A program made the translations under genes and the position numbers. 48,623 nucleotides of DNA from Chloroflexota bacterium (GTDB taxonomy: Bacteria > Chloroflexota > Anaerolineae > Anaerolineales > Villigracilaceae). The stretch is from positions 1 through 48,623 of the forward strand of contig SXKT01000031.1 in assembly GCA_005778035.1 (NCBI GenBank), written 5' to 3'. This document shows, piece after piece, positions 25,582 through 34,788 of the stretch (position 1 is its first letter; each line of letters starts with the position of its first letter). A model generated the notes under the pieces. That model was not told the origin of the DNA. It worked only from the letters and a program-made list of their open reading frames with translations, and did not search any database.

Positions 25582-26985
25582 ATGGATCTATTTGATCACG
25601 CAGCCCAGGATAGTTTGGAAAAGAATGCCCCCCTCGCGGCCCGCATGCGGCCTCGAAGCATCGAAGAGTATATTGGACAGGAGCACATCATCGGCGAGGG
25701 AAAACTACTGCGTCGGGCAATTGACGCCGACCGACTGTTTTCGTCGATAATTCTTTGGGGGCCGCCCGGAACAGGGAAAACCACACTTGCCAGGGTTATA
25801 GCAAACCAAACCAAAAGTAATTTCGAGACCCTCAGCGCCATCCTCGCCGGGAAATCAGACCTGCGCGATGTCATTGACCGGTCATTGGATAATTACCGCC
25901 TTTACCGCAAACGTACCGTCCTCTTCATCGATGAAATTCACCGCTGGAACAAAGCCCAGCAAGATGCGTTGCTACCATTTGTTGAGAATGGCACGGTCAC
26001 CCTTATTGGCGCAACCACTGAAAACCCCTTTTTTGAAGTGATCAAAGCGCTGGTTAGCCGCTCGCGCATCTTTCAGCTGCGCGGCTTACACCAATCGGAA
26101 TTGCTCCATTTGTTACACAAGGCTATCTCGGACCCAGTTCGCGGTTACGGGCAACTTCACATAGAGATCGCGGACGAAGCAGCCAAACACCTTGCGAATA
26201 TGGCCAATGGAGACGCGCGAAATGTACTAAACGCCCTTGAACTTGCCGTTGAATCTACCCCGCCTGAAGCCGATGGTATTATCCACATCAATTTGGATAT
26301 CGCCCAAGAGTCAATTCAAAAAAGAGCTGTTTTGTACGACAAAGATGGTGACGCCCATTACGACACGATCTCGGCTTTTATAAAATCAGTTCGAGGTTCA
26401 GACCCAGACGCGGCACTTTATTGGTTGGCAAAAATGCTTAAAGCAGGTGAAGACCCAAAATTCGTTTTGCGCCGCCTGATAGTGTTAGCTTGTGAGGATA
26501 TTGGATTGGCTGACCCAATGGGTTTGGTCGTCGCAAATAACGCAGCCCAAGCCTTTGAGTTCATTGGCATGCCAGAGGGTGTGTATCCTATCGCTCAGGC
26601 CACCTTGTATCTGGCCCTGGCCGAAAAGTCGAACACGACCAATGCATACTTTAAGACATTGAAATTGATCGAAGAAGAAGGAACCGGAAACGTACCACTG
26701 CACCTGCAAGATGGAAATCGGGATAGCAGTGCGACCGGCCAAGGCAAAGACTACCAGTACCCGCACGACCACGATGGACACTTCATCCCACAACAGTATC
26801 TGCCGAAAAAATATTTGGGTACCACTTTTTATGAACCCACTGCCAATGGCTACGAAAAAATTATTGCTGAGCGATTGGCTAATTGGAGAAAGCAACAGCG
26901 CGAGAAATTTGGAATCGCCACACCCGTCCTATACCCTGACCTTCCGCAAGAATTGATCCGACAATTCATGCGCAACATGACTTGA
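25582..26985 (+). CDS. rarA: Replication-associated recombination protein RarA (MgsA) AAA+ ATPase
   Basis: A 467-residue clamp-loader-related ATPase acting at stalled replication forks. Walker A at 60-67 (GPPGTGKT), Walker [19 protein letters not shown], sensor 1 [12 protein letters not shown], and the C-terminal tetramerisation domain with [14 protein letters not shown] and [19 protein letters not shown] are all conserved. A TATAAT at 25567-25572 ends 9 bases before ATG 25582 and there is no Shine-Dalgarno, so the leader is very short. The gene converges with hemW so tightly that the two stop codons abut (TGA TCA, 26983-26988). Confidence 0.94.
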   Translation: MDLFDHAAQDSLEKNAPLAARMRPRSIEEYIGQEHIIGEGKLLRRAIDADRLFSSIILWGPPGTGKTTLARVIANQTKSNFETLSAILAGKSDLRDVIDRSLDNYRLYRKRTVLFIDEIHRWNKAQQDALLPFVENGTVTLIGATTENPFFEVIKALVSRSRIFQLRGLHQSELLHLLHKAISDPVRGYGQLHIEIADEAAKHLANMANGDARNVLNALELAVESTPPEADGIIHINLDIAQESIQKRAVLYDKDGDAHYDTISAFIKSVRGSDPDAALYWLAKMLKAGEDPKFVLRRLIVLACEDIGLADPMGLVVANNAAQAFEFIGMPEGVYPIAQATLYLALAEKSNTTNAYFKTLKLIEEEGTGNVPLHLQDGNRDSSATGQGKDYQYPHDHDGHFIPQQYLPKKYLGTTFYEPTANGYEKIIAERLANWRKQQREKFGIATPVLYPDLPQELIRQFMRNMT

Positions 26986-28170
26986 TCAATCCCCAATAAA
27001 CTCTGAAAAAACCTGGTTTCCTAACAAAACTCCCTTGGATGAGAGGCGTATGCCAATTTGGCTAACTTCGATAAGCCCCAATGAACCCATTTTTTTTATC
27101 GCCTTGGCATAATTTTGCCAAAGATCGATCCCAAATTCACTTGCAAGTTCCGCCGCAATCACGCCCTCATTCAACAGGCGCAAACCACACATCATGCGAT
27201 CATCCAAATCCTCAGCAAGCGTGTTTTTATGCCAATCCCTCACCGATGGTCCACAAGGGATGGGGATCTCAGCGACGGTTTCAGCCTTGACTGCCTTAAT
27301 ATATGCGGGAATGCTGAGCACGTTGGAATATCGAAGCCCGTTAAAACGGCCATGCGCTCCCGGGCCAAAAGCAAGATAATTTCCATTTCGCCAATACCGC
27401 AGATTATGGCGGCATTCTGAACCTGGTTTGCACCAATTGGATATTTCGTAATGGTCGTAACCAAGCGCGCCTAAAAATTGCCGGGCGTAATCAAACTGAT
27501 CTGCCGCCAGATCATCATCCACTTTTTCGATCAAGCCTTTCTGGTACCATTGTTGCAATGGGGTGCCAGTCTCGATTCCTAAGGCATAAGCAGATAGATG
27601 CGAAGGTTGGAGGTCCGCACAAGCTTTCAAACTCTCTTGCCACATGTTCATGCTTTGGCCAGGAATGCCAAAAATGAGGTCCAGGTTGAAGTTATTAAAA
27701 CCTGCGCCCTTGGCTTGCTCAACCGATCCAATCACCTGTTCAAAGCTATGTATTCGGTCCAAAAATTTCAACATTCGCGTGTCGGCGCTTTGTACACCAA
27801 AACTTACCCGATTAAAACCAACCTCACGTAGTGCCTCAAAATAACCGGGGGCGATCGTACCTGGGTTGGCTTCCAGGCTGATCTCCGCTCCAGGCATTAT
27901 TTGGAAGCACTGCCGGATGGCGGAAAAGATTTGCTTGAAATGATCACCAGAGAGAAGTGTGGGGGTGCCGCCACCGAAGAAGATCGTATCGACCTTTGGG
28001 TTATGAATCCGTTTTCCAACCAACCTGATGTCAGAGCAAAGAGCCTCTACAAATGGATCGATCAGATGAGCCAAACCGGCGTAAGTATTAAAATCGCAAT
28101 ATGCGCAGCGCTTGTCGCAAAATGGGATATGGATGTACAACGAACAAGGAAGGTCGCTTTCAGTAACCAT
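26986..28170 (-). CDS. hemW: HemW-like radical SAM heme chaperone (coproporphyrinogen III oxidase-like)
   Basis: A 394-residue radical SAM protein. The 4Fe-4S/SAM motif is HIPFCDKRCAYCDF (CxxxCxxC), followed by GGGTPTLL and the SAM-binding EANPGT. HemW binds and transfers heme and is often misannotated as HemN. The HemN-specific extra N-terminal part is missing, which favours HemW. ATG 28170 is selected: the longer frame overlaps the upstream methyltransferase by 13 codons. It lies 8 bases after that methyltransferase stop on the same strand. Its stop codon abuts that of rarA. Confidence 0.88.
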   Translation of the reverse strand: MVTESDLPCSLYIHIPFCDKRCAYCDFNTYAGLAHLIDPFVEALCSDIRLVGKRIHNPKVDTIFFGGGTPTLLSGDHFKQIFSAIRQCFQIMPGAEISLEANPGTIAPGYFEALREVGFNRVSFGVQSADTRMLKFLDRIHSFEQVIGSVEQAKGAGFNNFNLDLIFGIPGQSMNMWQESLKACADLQPSHLSAYALGIETGTPLQQWYQKGLIEKVDDDLAADQFDYARQFLGALGYDHYEISNWCKPGSECRHNLRYWRNGNYLAFGPGAHGRFNGLRYSNVLSIPAYIKAVKAETVAEIPIPCGPSVRDWHKNTLAEDLDDRMMCGLRLLNEGVIAAELASEFGIDLWQNYAKAIKKMGSLGLIEVSQIGIRLSSKGVLLGNQVFSEFIGD

Positions 28171-28178
28171 CCCGTAAC

Positions 28179-28982
28179 CTACCCATCCAGCCGCATCCTC
28201 ACCAGGCACACTGGCGGTATTTCAGCAAAATTACCTCCCCAAGACAAAGCGCGTTTTGTGTCTGCATGCTCCAAGGAGTTTTCATTGAACTTGTCGATGA
28301 TAAACCCATTTTTAAACCCAAGTTGAAAATAATATTGCAAGGGGCGGTTGAAATAATATTGTGGATGCTCTTGGTTGGACAGGGCTAACCCCAAGGATGA
28401 ATATTGGCCAAGGTAACGATCGATCTTCAACGAATACTTATTGATCAATTTTCCATCCTGCTCATATTCCTCTACCATTTTGATGGTTGAAGAATTGTTG
28501 AAAGCTGGATGTAACAGGCTAAAAATAAAAAATCCACCTGGTCTTAATATTCGGGGCAGGGCGGAGAACAACGGATCGATATCTGCGATATCGAATAACG
28601 CCATATTGCATACCGCTACATCATAAATAGCAGGCTCCAAACTTCCCAGGTCCTGTTCAGAAGTTGCGTCCAATACCTTGTATTCAATGCCAACCTCGCC
28701 ATATCCACGAGCAAGGTCGATCAGATTTGAAGAAAAATCGAAGGCAGTAACCTTGCAACCCAATGTGGCAAGCTTTCTGGCCAAGATACCGTTGCCACAA
28801 GCAATATCCAAAACTTTCTTGGAGAGAAGTGGCAACCCGGTGGAAAAACCCATGTATTCCAAAATGGTAGGGAATTGCAATTGCTTAAAAAAATCATTTC
28901 CCTCAGTACCCATTTTCTCGTCCCAACCGGCGGCATTTTTTTGCCAGGCCTCACGGGTAAATTGGTTTTGTTCTTCGTTCAT
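28179..28982 (-). CDS. Class I SAM-dependent methyltransferase
   Basis: A 267-residue methyltransferase with SAM-binding motif I VLDIACGNGILARKLA (about 50-65), motif II VTAFDFSSNLID and a post-motif at YDVAVCNMALFDI. The IARPGGF-like segment RILRPGGFFIFSLLHPAF is typical for small-molecule methyltransferases of the UbiE/Tam type. The substrate is not identifiable. The start overlaps the end of the upstream unknown gene (28979-28982, ATGA), and hemW follows after 8 bases, so the three genes form one transcript; whether it acts in tetrapyrrole metabolism with HemW is speculation. Confidence 0.82.
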   Translation of the reverse strand: MNEEQNQFTREAWQKNAAGWDEKMGTEGNDFFKQLQFPTILEYMGFSTGLPLLSKKVLDIACGNGILARKLATLGCKVTAFDFSSNLIDLARGYGEVGIEYKVLDATSEQDLGSLEPAIYDVAVCNMALFDIADIDPLFSALPRILRPGGFFIFSLLHPAFNNSSTIKMVEEYEQDGKLINKYSLKIDRYLGQYSSLGLALSNQEHPQYYFNRPLQYYFQLGFKNGFIIDKFNENSLEHADTKRALSWGGNFAEIPPVCLVRMRLDG

Positions 28983-29395
28983 TTTTTTGTGGCCACCAGC
29001 TTTTCGTAAGAACCCGCAACAGCATCGCTTAACTTGGCCGATTTTGGTAAAGTGGTCGATCCGAATTTTTCAAAAATGGTCGGCAAAGCCCCAATTACTT
29101 CGATATAATTTTCCGAAAGCAGGGCTTTGGTGATTTTGTTGGCGGTATTCAAAGTCCACATCCATTCCATCCGAAATTTGTCGGCTTTCACCCAATATCC
29201 GCGTTTTTCCCAAGCCTGGACTGATACGTCAATTCCGTTATAAATTGAGTTTAAATTGAGCGCAATGTAAGCAATAAGATCCTTCGTAACAGTGTTCACT
29301 TCCATAGACTGATTTAATTCCCGGATCGCCAACAATATGTTGCGCACTTGCAGCGCTCTTTCCTTACCGGTAGTATCTTTGTTGATGTATGCCAT
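28979..29395 (-). CDS. Conserved-looking protein of unknown function
   Basis: A 138-residue protein that I do not recognise. It appears all-helical with no TM segment or signal peptide and no cysteine. It has the features MAYINKDTTGKERALQVRNILLAIRE at the start and an aromatic patch GYWVKADKFRMEWMWTLN in the middle. It is probably real: it is coupled by an ATGA overlap to the methyltransferase and has TATAAT (29403-29408, minus strand) exactly 7 bases before its ATG, which implies a leaderless mRNA. It is the first gene of the unit ending in hemW. Confidence 0.7.
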   Translation of the reverse strand: MAYINKDTTGKERALQVRNILLAIRELNQSMEVNTVTKDLIAYIALNLNSIYNGIDVSVQAWEKRGYWVKADKFRMEWMWTLNTANKITKALLSENYIEVIGALPTIFEKFGSTTLPKSAKLSDAVAGSYEKLVATKK

Positions 29396-29495
29396 AGCGA
29401 TAATTATATCAAAATCGCCATTTTCCGTTTTGAGCCTTACCTATTTCCTCAAATCATTCAATCTTGTCGTATAATTTTATGGCTTAAAACAGCAT

Positions 29496-29577
29496 GGGGA
29501 CATGCTGGAATTGGCAGACAGGCATGACTTAGGATCATGTGTCGAAAGGCGTGAGGGTTCAAGTCCCTCTGTCCCCA
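29496..29577 (+). tRNA. tRNA-Leu (UAG)
   Basis: The acceptor stem GGGGACA pairs with TGTCCCC. The anticodon stem-loop is CATGA-CTTAGGA-TCATG with anticodon TAG at 29530-29532. A long variable arm (class II tRNA) and the T-arm GAGGG-TTCAAGT-CCCTC are present. The discriminator is A (Leu identity) and CCA is not encoded. A TATAAT lies at 29470-29475. Trigger factor begins 37 bases downstream and may share the transcript. Confidence 0.95.
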
Positions 29578-29614
29578 CTCACGAAGCCAAACCAACCACG
29601 GAAGGATTAACATT

Positions 29615-31039
29615 TTGAATATCGTAACGAAGCCAATGGAAGACCACCAGATCGAGATGGTGGTAGAGATAGACAAGGAAAAATTCGAGGCGGCCAAAGT
29701 TAAAGCAGCCCAAAAGATCTCTCGTAAAGTAAAAGTACCCGGTTTTCGTCCGGGCAAGGCTCCTCTCCACGTCATTAAGAATATTTATGGCGAGGGCGCG
29801 ATCACTGAGGAGGCCATTGAGATCTTGGTTGAAGAAATTTACCCTGAGGCGATCAAGGAAGCCAACCTTGAACCAGGCGCTCCGGGGCAGCTTGCCAATA
29901 TTGAAAGCATCGATCCTCCCACTTTTAAGTTTGTAGTTCCCCTCAAGGCTACCATCGAATTGGGTGATTACCGTTCCATCAAAAAAGACTATAACTACAT
30001 CGCTCCAGACGATAGCAAACTCACCGAAGAGATTGAAAATATTCGACGCATGTATGCGAAGACTGAGACTGTCGAACGACCTGTTGAAGATGGTGACTAC
30101 ATTTTGGTGGATCTCGTCGGGTTTGAGGCTAAGGACAAGGAAAAAACAGAACCATTGCTCGAACGCAAGGGCTATGCATTGGTTGTGCGCAAAGAAGGCT
30201 CGGACTCTGAATTCCCCTTCAAGGGTTTTTCTGAAAAACTGATCGGCGCCGCACCTTCATCTGAAGTTGCCATAAACCATACCTTTGCCAAGGACCACAG
30301 CGACGAAAAATTCGCTGGCAAAAAGGTAAGCTTGCAAGTAACCGTCAAGACCATCCGGGCTGTCATCATGCCAGAACTGAACGATGATTTTGCCAAAATG
30401 ACCGGCCTCGGCTCCAATATGGAAGAGTTCACAAACCGATTTAAAGAATCACTGGATGCCGAAGACAAGGCCAAGTTCGATGATGCCTACTTTGAATCCC
30501 TTTTGGATGAGATCAAGGCAATTTCAACCATCAAGTATCCACCCCAGGTAGTAGAACATGAGGTCGAGCATGTCCTTGAGGACGTAGAGCACCGCTTGCG
30601 CACCCAGGGAATCGAAAGCATGGAAGCCTACTATAAATTGCTTAAGACCACCCGTGAAGCCTTTATCGAAGAACAAGCCAAACCAACCTCGATCAAACGC
30701 CTCGAACGAGGCATGGTTATGGATGAACTTGCCCGCATTGAAGAGATCCGGCTGGATAATGACGCGCTGGAAACAGAATTTCGCAATACTTGGGCAAACT
30801 TGGCCATGTCCGACCCTGAATTTGCCAAAAAAACCAAGAATGGTACCAAGCCTACTCAGGAGATCATCAACGCCGTAACCATGGATGCAGCCAATCGATT
30901 GTTGACCCGTATGACACTCGAACGCTTGAAGGCGATCGCTACCGGCGAGCTTATATCTGCCTCCAGCACAGGCGAGGAAAATAAAGCAGAAGAAAAACCG
31001 GCCAAAAAAACCAAAAAGACAAAAAAGACCGAAGAATAA
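29615..31039 (+). CDS. tig: Trigger factor, ribosome-bound chaperone/prolyl isomerase
   Basis: A 474-residue trigger factor with all three parts: the N-terminal ribosome-binding domain with the signature GFRPGKAPLHVI (about residues 45-55), the FKBP-type PPIase domain (about 155-245, GDYILVDLVGF ... FPFKGFSEKLIGA) and the long helical C-terminal chaperone domain. It ends in a Lys-rich tail (KPAKKTKKTKKTEE), probably disordered. The start is TTG 29615, preceded by GGAAGGA; the next ATG would remove seven residues of the first beta strand. A perfect hairpin terminator follows directly. Confidence 0.94.
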   Translation: MNIVTKPMEDHQIEMVVEIDKEKFEAAKVKAAQKISRKVKVPGFRPGKAPLHVIKNIYGEGAITEEAIEILVEEIYPEAIKEANLEPGAPGQLANIESIDPPTFKFVVPLKATIELGDYRSIKKDYNYIAPDDSKLTEEIENIRRMYAKTETVERPVEDGDYILVDLVGFEAKDKEKTEPLLERKGYALVVRKEGSDSEFPFKGFSEKLIGAAPSSEVAINHTFAKDHSDEKFAGKKVSLQVTVKTIRAVIMPELNDDFAKMTGLGSNMEEFTNRFKESLDAEDKAKFDDAYFESLLDEIKAISTIKYPPQVVEHEVEHVLEDVEHRLRTQGIESMEAYYKLLKTTREAFIEEQAKPTSIKRLERGMVMDELARIEEIRLDNDALETEFRNTWANLAMSDPEFAKKTKNGTKPTQEIINAVTMDAANRLLTRMTLERLKAIATGELISASSTGEENKAEEKPAKKTKKTKKTEE

Positions 31040-31049
31040 ACCGATAATA

Positions 31050-31085
31050 AACAATAGAGCAGGCTATTCAGCCTGCTCTATTGTT
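31050..31085. terminator. Bidirectional terminator between tig and the helicase gene
   Basis: A perfect 16-bp stem (31050-31065 with 31070-31085) and a 4-base loop. T-rich bases follow on both strands, and it overlaps the stop codon of the minus-strand helicase (31078-31080). Confidence 0.88.
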
Positions 31086-33282
31086 TTCCGGTCCTTTCAA
31101 GGTACCGTGCCCGCAACGATGCCAATGGAATGGCGATTGTTTGCCGGTTTTTACCAGTATTCCAGGTTAGTGCAATTTCTTGGCGCGCACGGGTAATTCC
31201 AACATAAAGCAACCTCAATCGCTCCCTTACAAAATCTCGGCGGGCTTGCAACGTTGGGCCAGCACTGGCCAATTCCTGGTTATCTACGGGTGTGAACAAA
31301 CCCCTTAACTGGGCAATTCCTTCAGCTTCCAGATTAATGTGGTTTCGGATATAGTATTTCTCAGGTTGGTAACTATCCCCTTCCTGCATCGAAGGAAAAT
31401 CGTAGTTGTTCACTGACATTAGGTAAACTTTGTCCCACTCCAGACCCTTTGCCTTGTGCATGGTGGTAACCACCACCTTTCCCGGATATTGGTCAGGGTC
31501 AAATTGGGTGTCTTGTCTGCCCATCCCCAAAAACTTACGCTGGTTCGCACTGATCTTTCGGAGTTCGGCGATAGATTCATGCAATCCCCAATGTTCATTG
31601 ATCAAAATTCCATCCCGCAAGTATTTGGCCATCTTATGATATACCGCCAATTCAATTGGATCTTGTGTCAAGCCTTGCGCCAAGGTAATGATCAAGGAAT
31701 CAATCGGCAAAACAACTGCCTTGCACCAAAGGGCCAGTGTTTTGCGTAATCGATCCATGGCTTCCATTGCGGGTTCCGATAAACCGGAAAAACTCGTTCC
31801 AGCATCAAAAATTCCTTCAGGCTGCCTGAGTTTTTTAATGGCGGAAATCAAGTCCAATCGATCCTGCGGATCGAGTGTAGCTTCACAAAGTTCAAAATAA
31901 GTATTGGAAACATTTTCCAGGCGTTGTGGGGAAGCAGGATCTTCTAAATACTCCAATGCAAAACCCATCCGGTTGGCGCTAAGCCTGGTATCGTTGGTAC
32001 TCGCCAATAATTCAACCACCTCAATATCCATGGCCTTTAAAATCGGTACCAATTCGCTTCCCCGTTTGTTTTGGGTAGATAGGACAGCTACGGTTTTTTC
32101 CGGATTGGCTTCTATCCATTTCCTTACCGCATTGGCAATTGAATGCAACTCATCTTCAGAAGTAAATGCACGTTCGATTAAATAGATCTTTTCCACATTT
32201 GTTGGTGGGTTTGGTTGTGGATCGCCAATCGGGGTTGGTTCGATGTATGGCTTGGTTAGGGCGTCCCTGCAAAAAAGGTCGGGGTGCTCTTCATTCACCC
32301 ATCTGATCAGGTCATTGGCCAATTCAATGATTGCGGGTTGGCACCTGCCAGACTCAGGCAGGTCAATCGATTGGTCGGCATGACGGTTAAAATTTATCAA
32401 ATAATCGGGCTTTGCTGTTGTAAAGGTCTCATAAACAGCCTGGTTTGGATCCCCAACTCGAACCCAATTACCACTGGAAAGCATACCCAATATTCGCTCC
32501 TGTAAAGAACTCGAATCCTGAGCTTCATCTTCCAGGATAAAAGGGAACCTTTGCCGAAGTCGCTCTAATAGCTCAGGTGAGTTTTCCAATGCGGATAACG
32601 CCAACGCGATCAGATCATCAAAATCCACCGCGCCCCGTAAAGCCAACGCCCGCTGATAGTTTTCGTACATCCATAATCCCATCTTTAGTAATGGGCTTTC
32701 GCCGCCAGTAAAAGTGGCAGCAACCTGTTCCGGGGTCTTTCTCAGGTCTTTTGCGCTCCGGCAGAACGCAAGGCCATATTTTTGCAGAACCATTGGCAAA
32801 TACCGGTCCAGGACCTCGGTACGCTTGCCTTTATCCAAATCCTGGATCAGCAACTCATGGATGATTTCAGGATGTTCCCGCATGTATTTGCGTACGATGT
32901 CTCCCCACAAGGTTTCGGCTTCCCGATCTTCTACGATGCTGAAACCGGATTCCAACCCCACCAAGGACGGGTTCTCGCGAACGATATCGTTGGCGAGCCC
33001 ATGCAAAGTTCGAATTCGGTATCCAACATTGATCGCCAAACCACGTGCCTCAATAAATTGGCGAATTCTCGTCGCAAAGTTTTCAACCGCAGAATTAACC
33101 AATGTGACCACCAATACTTCCTGGTCGTATCGCAAATTACCTTGCGTAATCAGTTTTGCTGCTAATGCGCTCAGTAAAAATGTCTTTCCGCTGCCGGGGA
33201 CAGCAGAGATGCCCATAGTCCCACCTTGGTAAGCAAGGGCCTTTTGTTGGGAAACGCGAGGTTGGAATATTTTGCCATCCAT
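31078..33282 (-). CDS. UvrD/Rep-like superfamily 1A DNA helicase
   Basis: A 734-residue ATP-dependent helicase. Motif Q/I: Q12 and AVPGSGKT at 27-34; motif II EDEAQDSS; motif III/IV region GDPNQAVYETF; motif V TTMHKAKGLEWDKVYL; motif VI LLYVGITRARQEIALTW. It is shorter and more divergent than UvrD or PcrA and resembles the stand-alone UvrD-like proteins common in Chloroflexota and Cyanobacteria. There are no AddA/RecB nuclease motifs after motif VI. I chose ATG 33282 (MDGKIFQPR); the GTG 54 bases upstream adds a hydrophobic non-conserved leader. No Shine-Dalgarno precedes the ATG, so the leader is probably very short. It is divergent from the cNMP-binding gene. Confidence 0.88.
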   Translation of the reverse strand: MDGKIFQPRVSQQKALAYQGGTMGISAVPGSGKTFLLSALAAKLITQGNLRYDQEVLVVTLVNSAVENFATRIRQFIEARGLAINVGYRIRTLHGLANDIVRENPSLVGLESGFSIVEDREAETLWGDIVRKYMREHPEIIHELLIQDLDKGKRTEVLDRYLPMVLQKYGLAFCRSAKDLRKTPEQVAATFTGGESPLLKMGLWMYENYQRALALRGAVDFDDLIALALSALENSPELLERLRQRFPFILEDEAQDSSSLQERILGMLSSGNWVRVGDPNQAVYETFTTAKPDYLINFNRHADQSIDLPESGRCQPAIIELANDLIRWVNEEHPDLFCRDALTKPYIEPTPIGDPQPNPPTNVEKIYLIERAFTSEDELHSIANAVRKWIEANPEKTVAVLSTQNKRGSELVPILKAMDIEVVELLASTNDTRLSANRMGFALEYLEDPASPQRLENVSNTYFELCEATLDPQDRLDLISAIKKLRQPEGIFDAGTSFSGLSEPAMEAMDRLRKTLALWCKAVVLPIDSLIITLAQGLTQDPIELAVYHKMAKYLRDGILINEHWGLHESIAELRKISANQRKFLGMGRQDTQFDPDQYPGKVVVTTMHKAKGLEWDKVYLMSVNNYDFPSMQEGDSYQPEKYYIRNHINLEAEGIAQLRGLFTPVDNQELASAGPTLQARRDFVRERLRLLYVGITRARQEIALTWNTGKNRQTIAIPLASLRARYLERTGKQ

Positions 33283-33344
33283 ATTATTCGGTATAAGTAT
33301 ATAATTGAACACAACAAAATAAGAAAGGGAGCCCACGAATTATT

Positions 33345-33797
33345 ATGTCGATCAGCCAAACTATCTCTTCCATGCCTTTGTTTCGAGATCTTTCTCCTGA
33401 AGTTACTGCCAAGATCGGCGAATTAAGCATCTTGCAAAAGTATCAGGCGAATGATGTGATCTTTAGGGAAGGTGGCCGGGCAGACCAAGTCCATTTTCTG
33501 GTCAGCGGTTCGGTGGTGCTCAAAGTGAAGATCATGACCAAACCCGACAGTGTCACTGTTTCCTTCATTGGAAAGGCATATGATTGCTTCGGTTGGTCAG
33601 GTCTGGTATCTCCACATTACTATACCGCCTCCGCCATATGTGAGGAAGAGAGCGAAGTCCTGTTGATCAATGGTGAAGAATTACTGCGGGTTTTACAACA
33701 ACATCCTGCCGACGGCTTCCTGGTTATGCACCGGGTAGCCAATTTGGTTTCAGACAGATTGCGAAACAGTCGTCAAGCCCTGATCAAAACGCTGTAA
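33345..33797 (+). CDS. Stand-alone cyclic-nucleotide-binding (Crp-like effector) domain protein
   Basis: A 150-residue protein comprising one cNMP-binding domain (about 10-120: PLFRDLSPEV, VIFREGGRADQVHFLVSGSVVLK, then SEVLLINGEELLRVL) and a short C-terminal dimerisation-type helix. The DNA-binding HTH of Crp/Fnr proteins is missing: the protein ends after the helix. The phosphate-binding cassette around GKAYDCFGWSGLVSPHYYTASA departs from the canonical GE-RTA pattern, so cAMP binding is uncertain. GGGAG precedes ATG 33345 at a long spacing. It may act as a small sensor for a partner protein. A strong terminator follows. Confidence 0.8.
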   Translation: MSISQTISSMPLFRDLSPEVTAKIGELSILQKYQANDVIFREGGRADQVHFLVSGSVVLKVKIMTKPDSVTVSFIGKAYDCFGWSGLVSPHYYTASAICEEESEVLLINGEELLRVLQQHPADGFLVMHRVANLVSDRLRNSRQALIKTL

Positions 33798-33812
33798 TAA
33801 ACGCAAATGTTT

Positions 33813-33841
33813 AAGCCGCCGGTCTTCCGGCGGCTTTTTTT
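33813..33841 (+). terminator. Rho-independent terminator after the cNMP-binding gene
   Basis: A perfect 10-bp GC-rich stem (33813-33822 with 33827-33836), a TCTT loop and T7. It touches the stop codon of the convergent chelatase gene and may serve both. Confidence 0.92.
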
Positions 33842-34788
33842 ATCTTCCAATTTCGCGCTTTACGGTGTGGTACAAGTTCTCCGCTTTGATCTCAGACAAG
33901 GTATAGCAGGGTGCCTCCAAGTGGTCTGCCAGATCCTTTGCCAGGCCTTGGTCGAATGCCGCATGTTCCATATTGATCACAATCGACTTAACTTTTTCGC
34001 GGGTGATCAATTCAGCAAAGTGATAAGCTTCATCCTGCGGAGCCATCGGCCCAACCGAAACATTCCCCGCACCATCGGTGAGTACGATCAAAAGTGGTTC
34101 AACATCGGGGTGGGTGTACCTCTCCTTGGCCAATACATCAATCGACATCAATAACCCGGCAGAGAGGGGTGTCTTTCCGCCGACAGGGATATCGACCAGT
34201 GCTTTTTGCGCCAACTGAACACTATTTGTGGGAGGCAAGATCAAAGTTGCGCGATCTTTTTGGAATACGATCAACCCAACCCTGTCTCGCCTTTGATACG
34301 CGTCTGTCAGTAAGGACAAGATCGCACCCTTGGTTGCGTTCATACGTTCGGCCACAGCCATAGACCAGGAAGCATCCACCAAAAATAAAACCAGGTTGGC
34401 AGTACGCTTTACCCGCACCTTTTTTTGAAGGTCCGCTTTTTGAATTGAAAAGGCTACTATCTTAAGATGTTCTTCGCGGAATTTTTGGAAAGGGGCCGCC
34501 GCGCGGATGGTTGCGTCAAACGCAATATCGGTGCTGCCATGGGCTGGGCGGGCCATAATGTAGCGTCCCCTTTTTTTGTCAGTTTTGGTCTCAGATCGCC
34601 TGCCAGCGTTCTTTCTGCTTAGTTTGTCGAGTGGAGTATCCAGCTTGCGGGTGGCAAAGGTTTCTCCGGGATTTACTTTTTTGCCACCATCCCACCAGTT
34701 GGAATTTGTAGAAGCAAATACCTCCTGCCCAGCGGGTTCGTTGCTGGGCGGAGTAGTGGCATCGTCGATTGAATCATCTAAAAGTGAC
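33840..34788 (-). CDS. chlD: Mg/Co-chelatase D-type VWA portion, reached by -1 frameshift from the ChlI frame
   Basis: This frame is open without a start from the slippery site (34789-34797) through an acidic/Pro linker to a ChlD-type C-terminus: GRYIMARPAHGSTDIAFDATIRAA, then the VWA MIDAS motif DASWSM, T in GGKTPLS and D in VLTDGAGN. VWA domains of ChlD/CobT organise the chelatase ring. The only in-frame ATG (34556) has AGGGGA upstream, but it would remove conserved sequence (RGRYI), so separate translation is less likely than fusion. Joined to the upstream AAA+ frame it gives a protein of about 685 residues, the normal architecture of ChlD used with CobN. The join lies within A9. Confidence 0.82.
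34727..34749 (-). other. Stem-loop downstream of the chelatase slippery site
   Basis: A perfect 7-bp GC-rich stem (34727-34733 with 34743-34749) with a 9-base loop, in the mRNA about 40 bases 3' of the A9 tract. This is farther than the usual 5-9 bases for a frameshift stimulator, so any stimulating role is doubtful. Confidence 0.35.

Noticed and set aside
34500-34560. Independent translation of the VWA protein from ATG 34556
   Set aside because: An AGGGGA precedes it, but the open frame and the conserved RGRYI stretch extend upstream to the A9 tract, so frameshift fusion explains more. It remains possible as a minor product.
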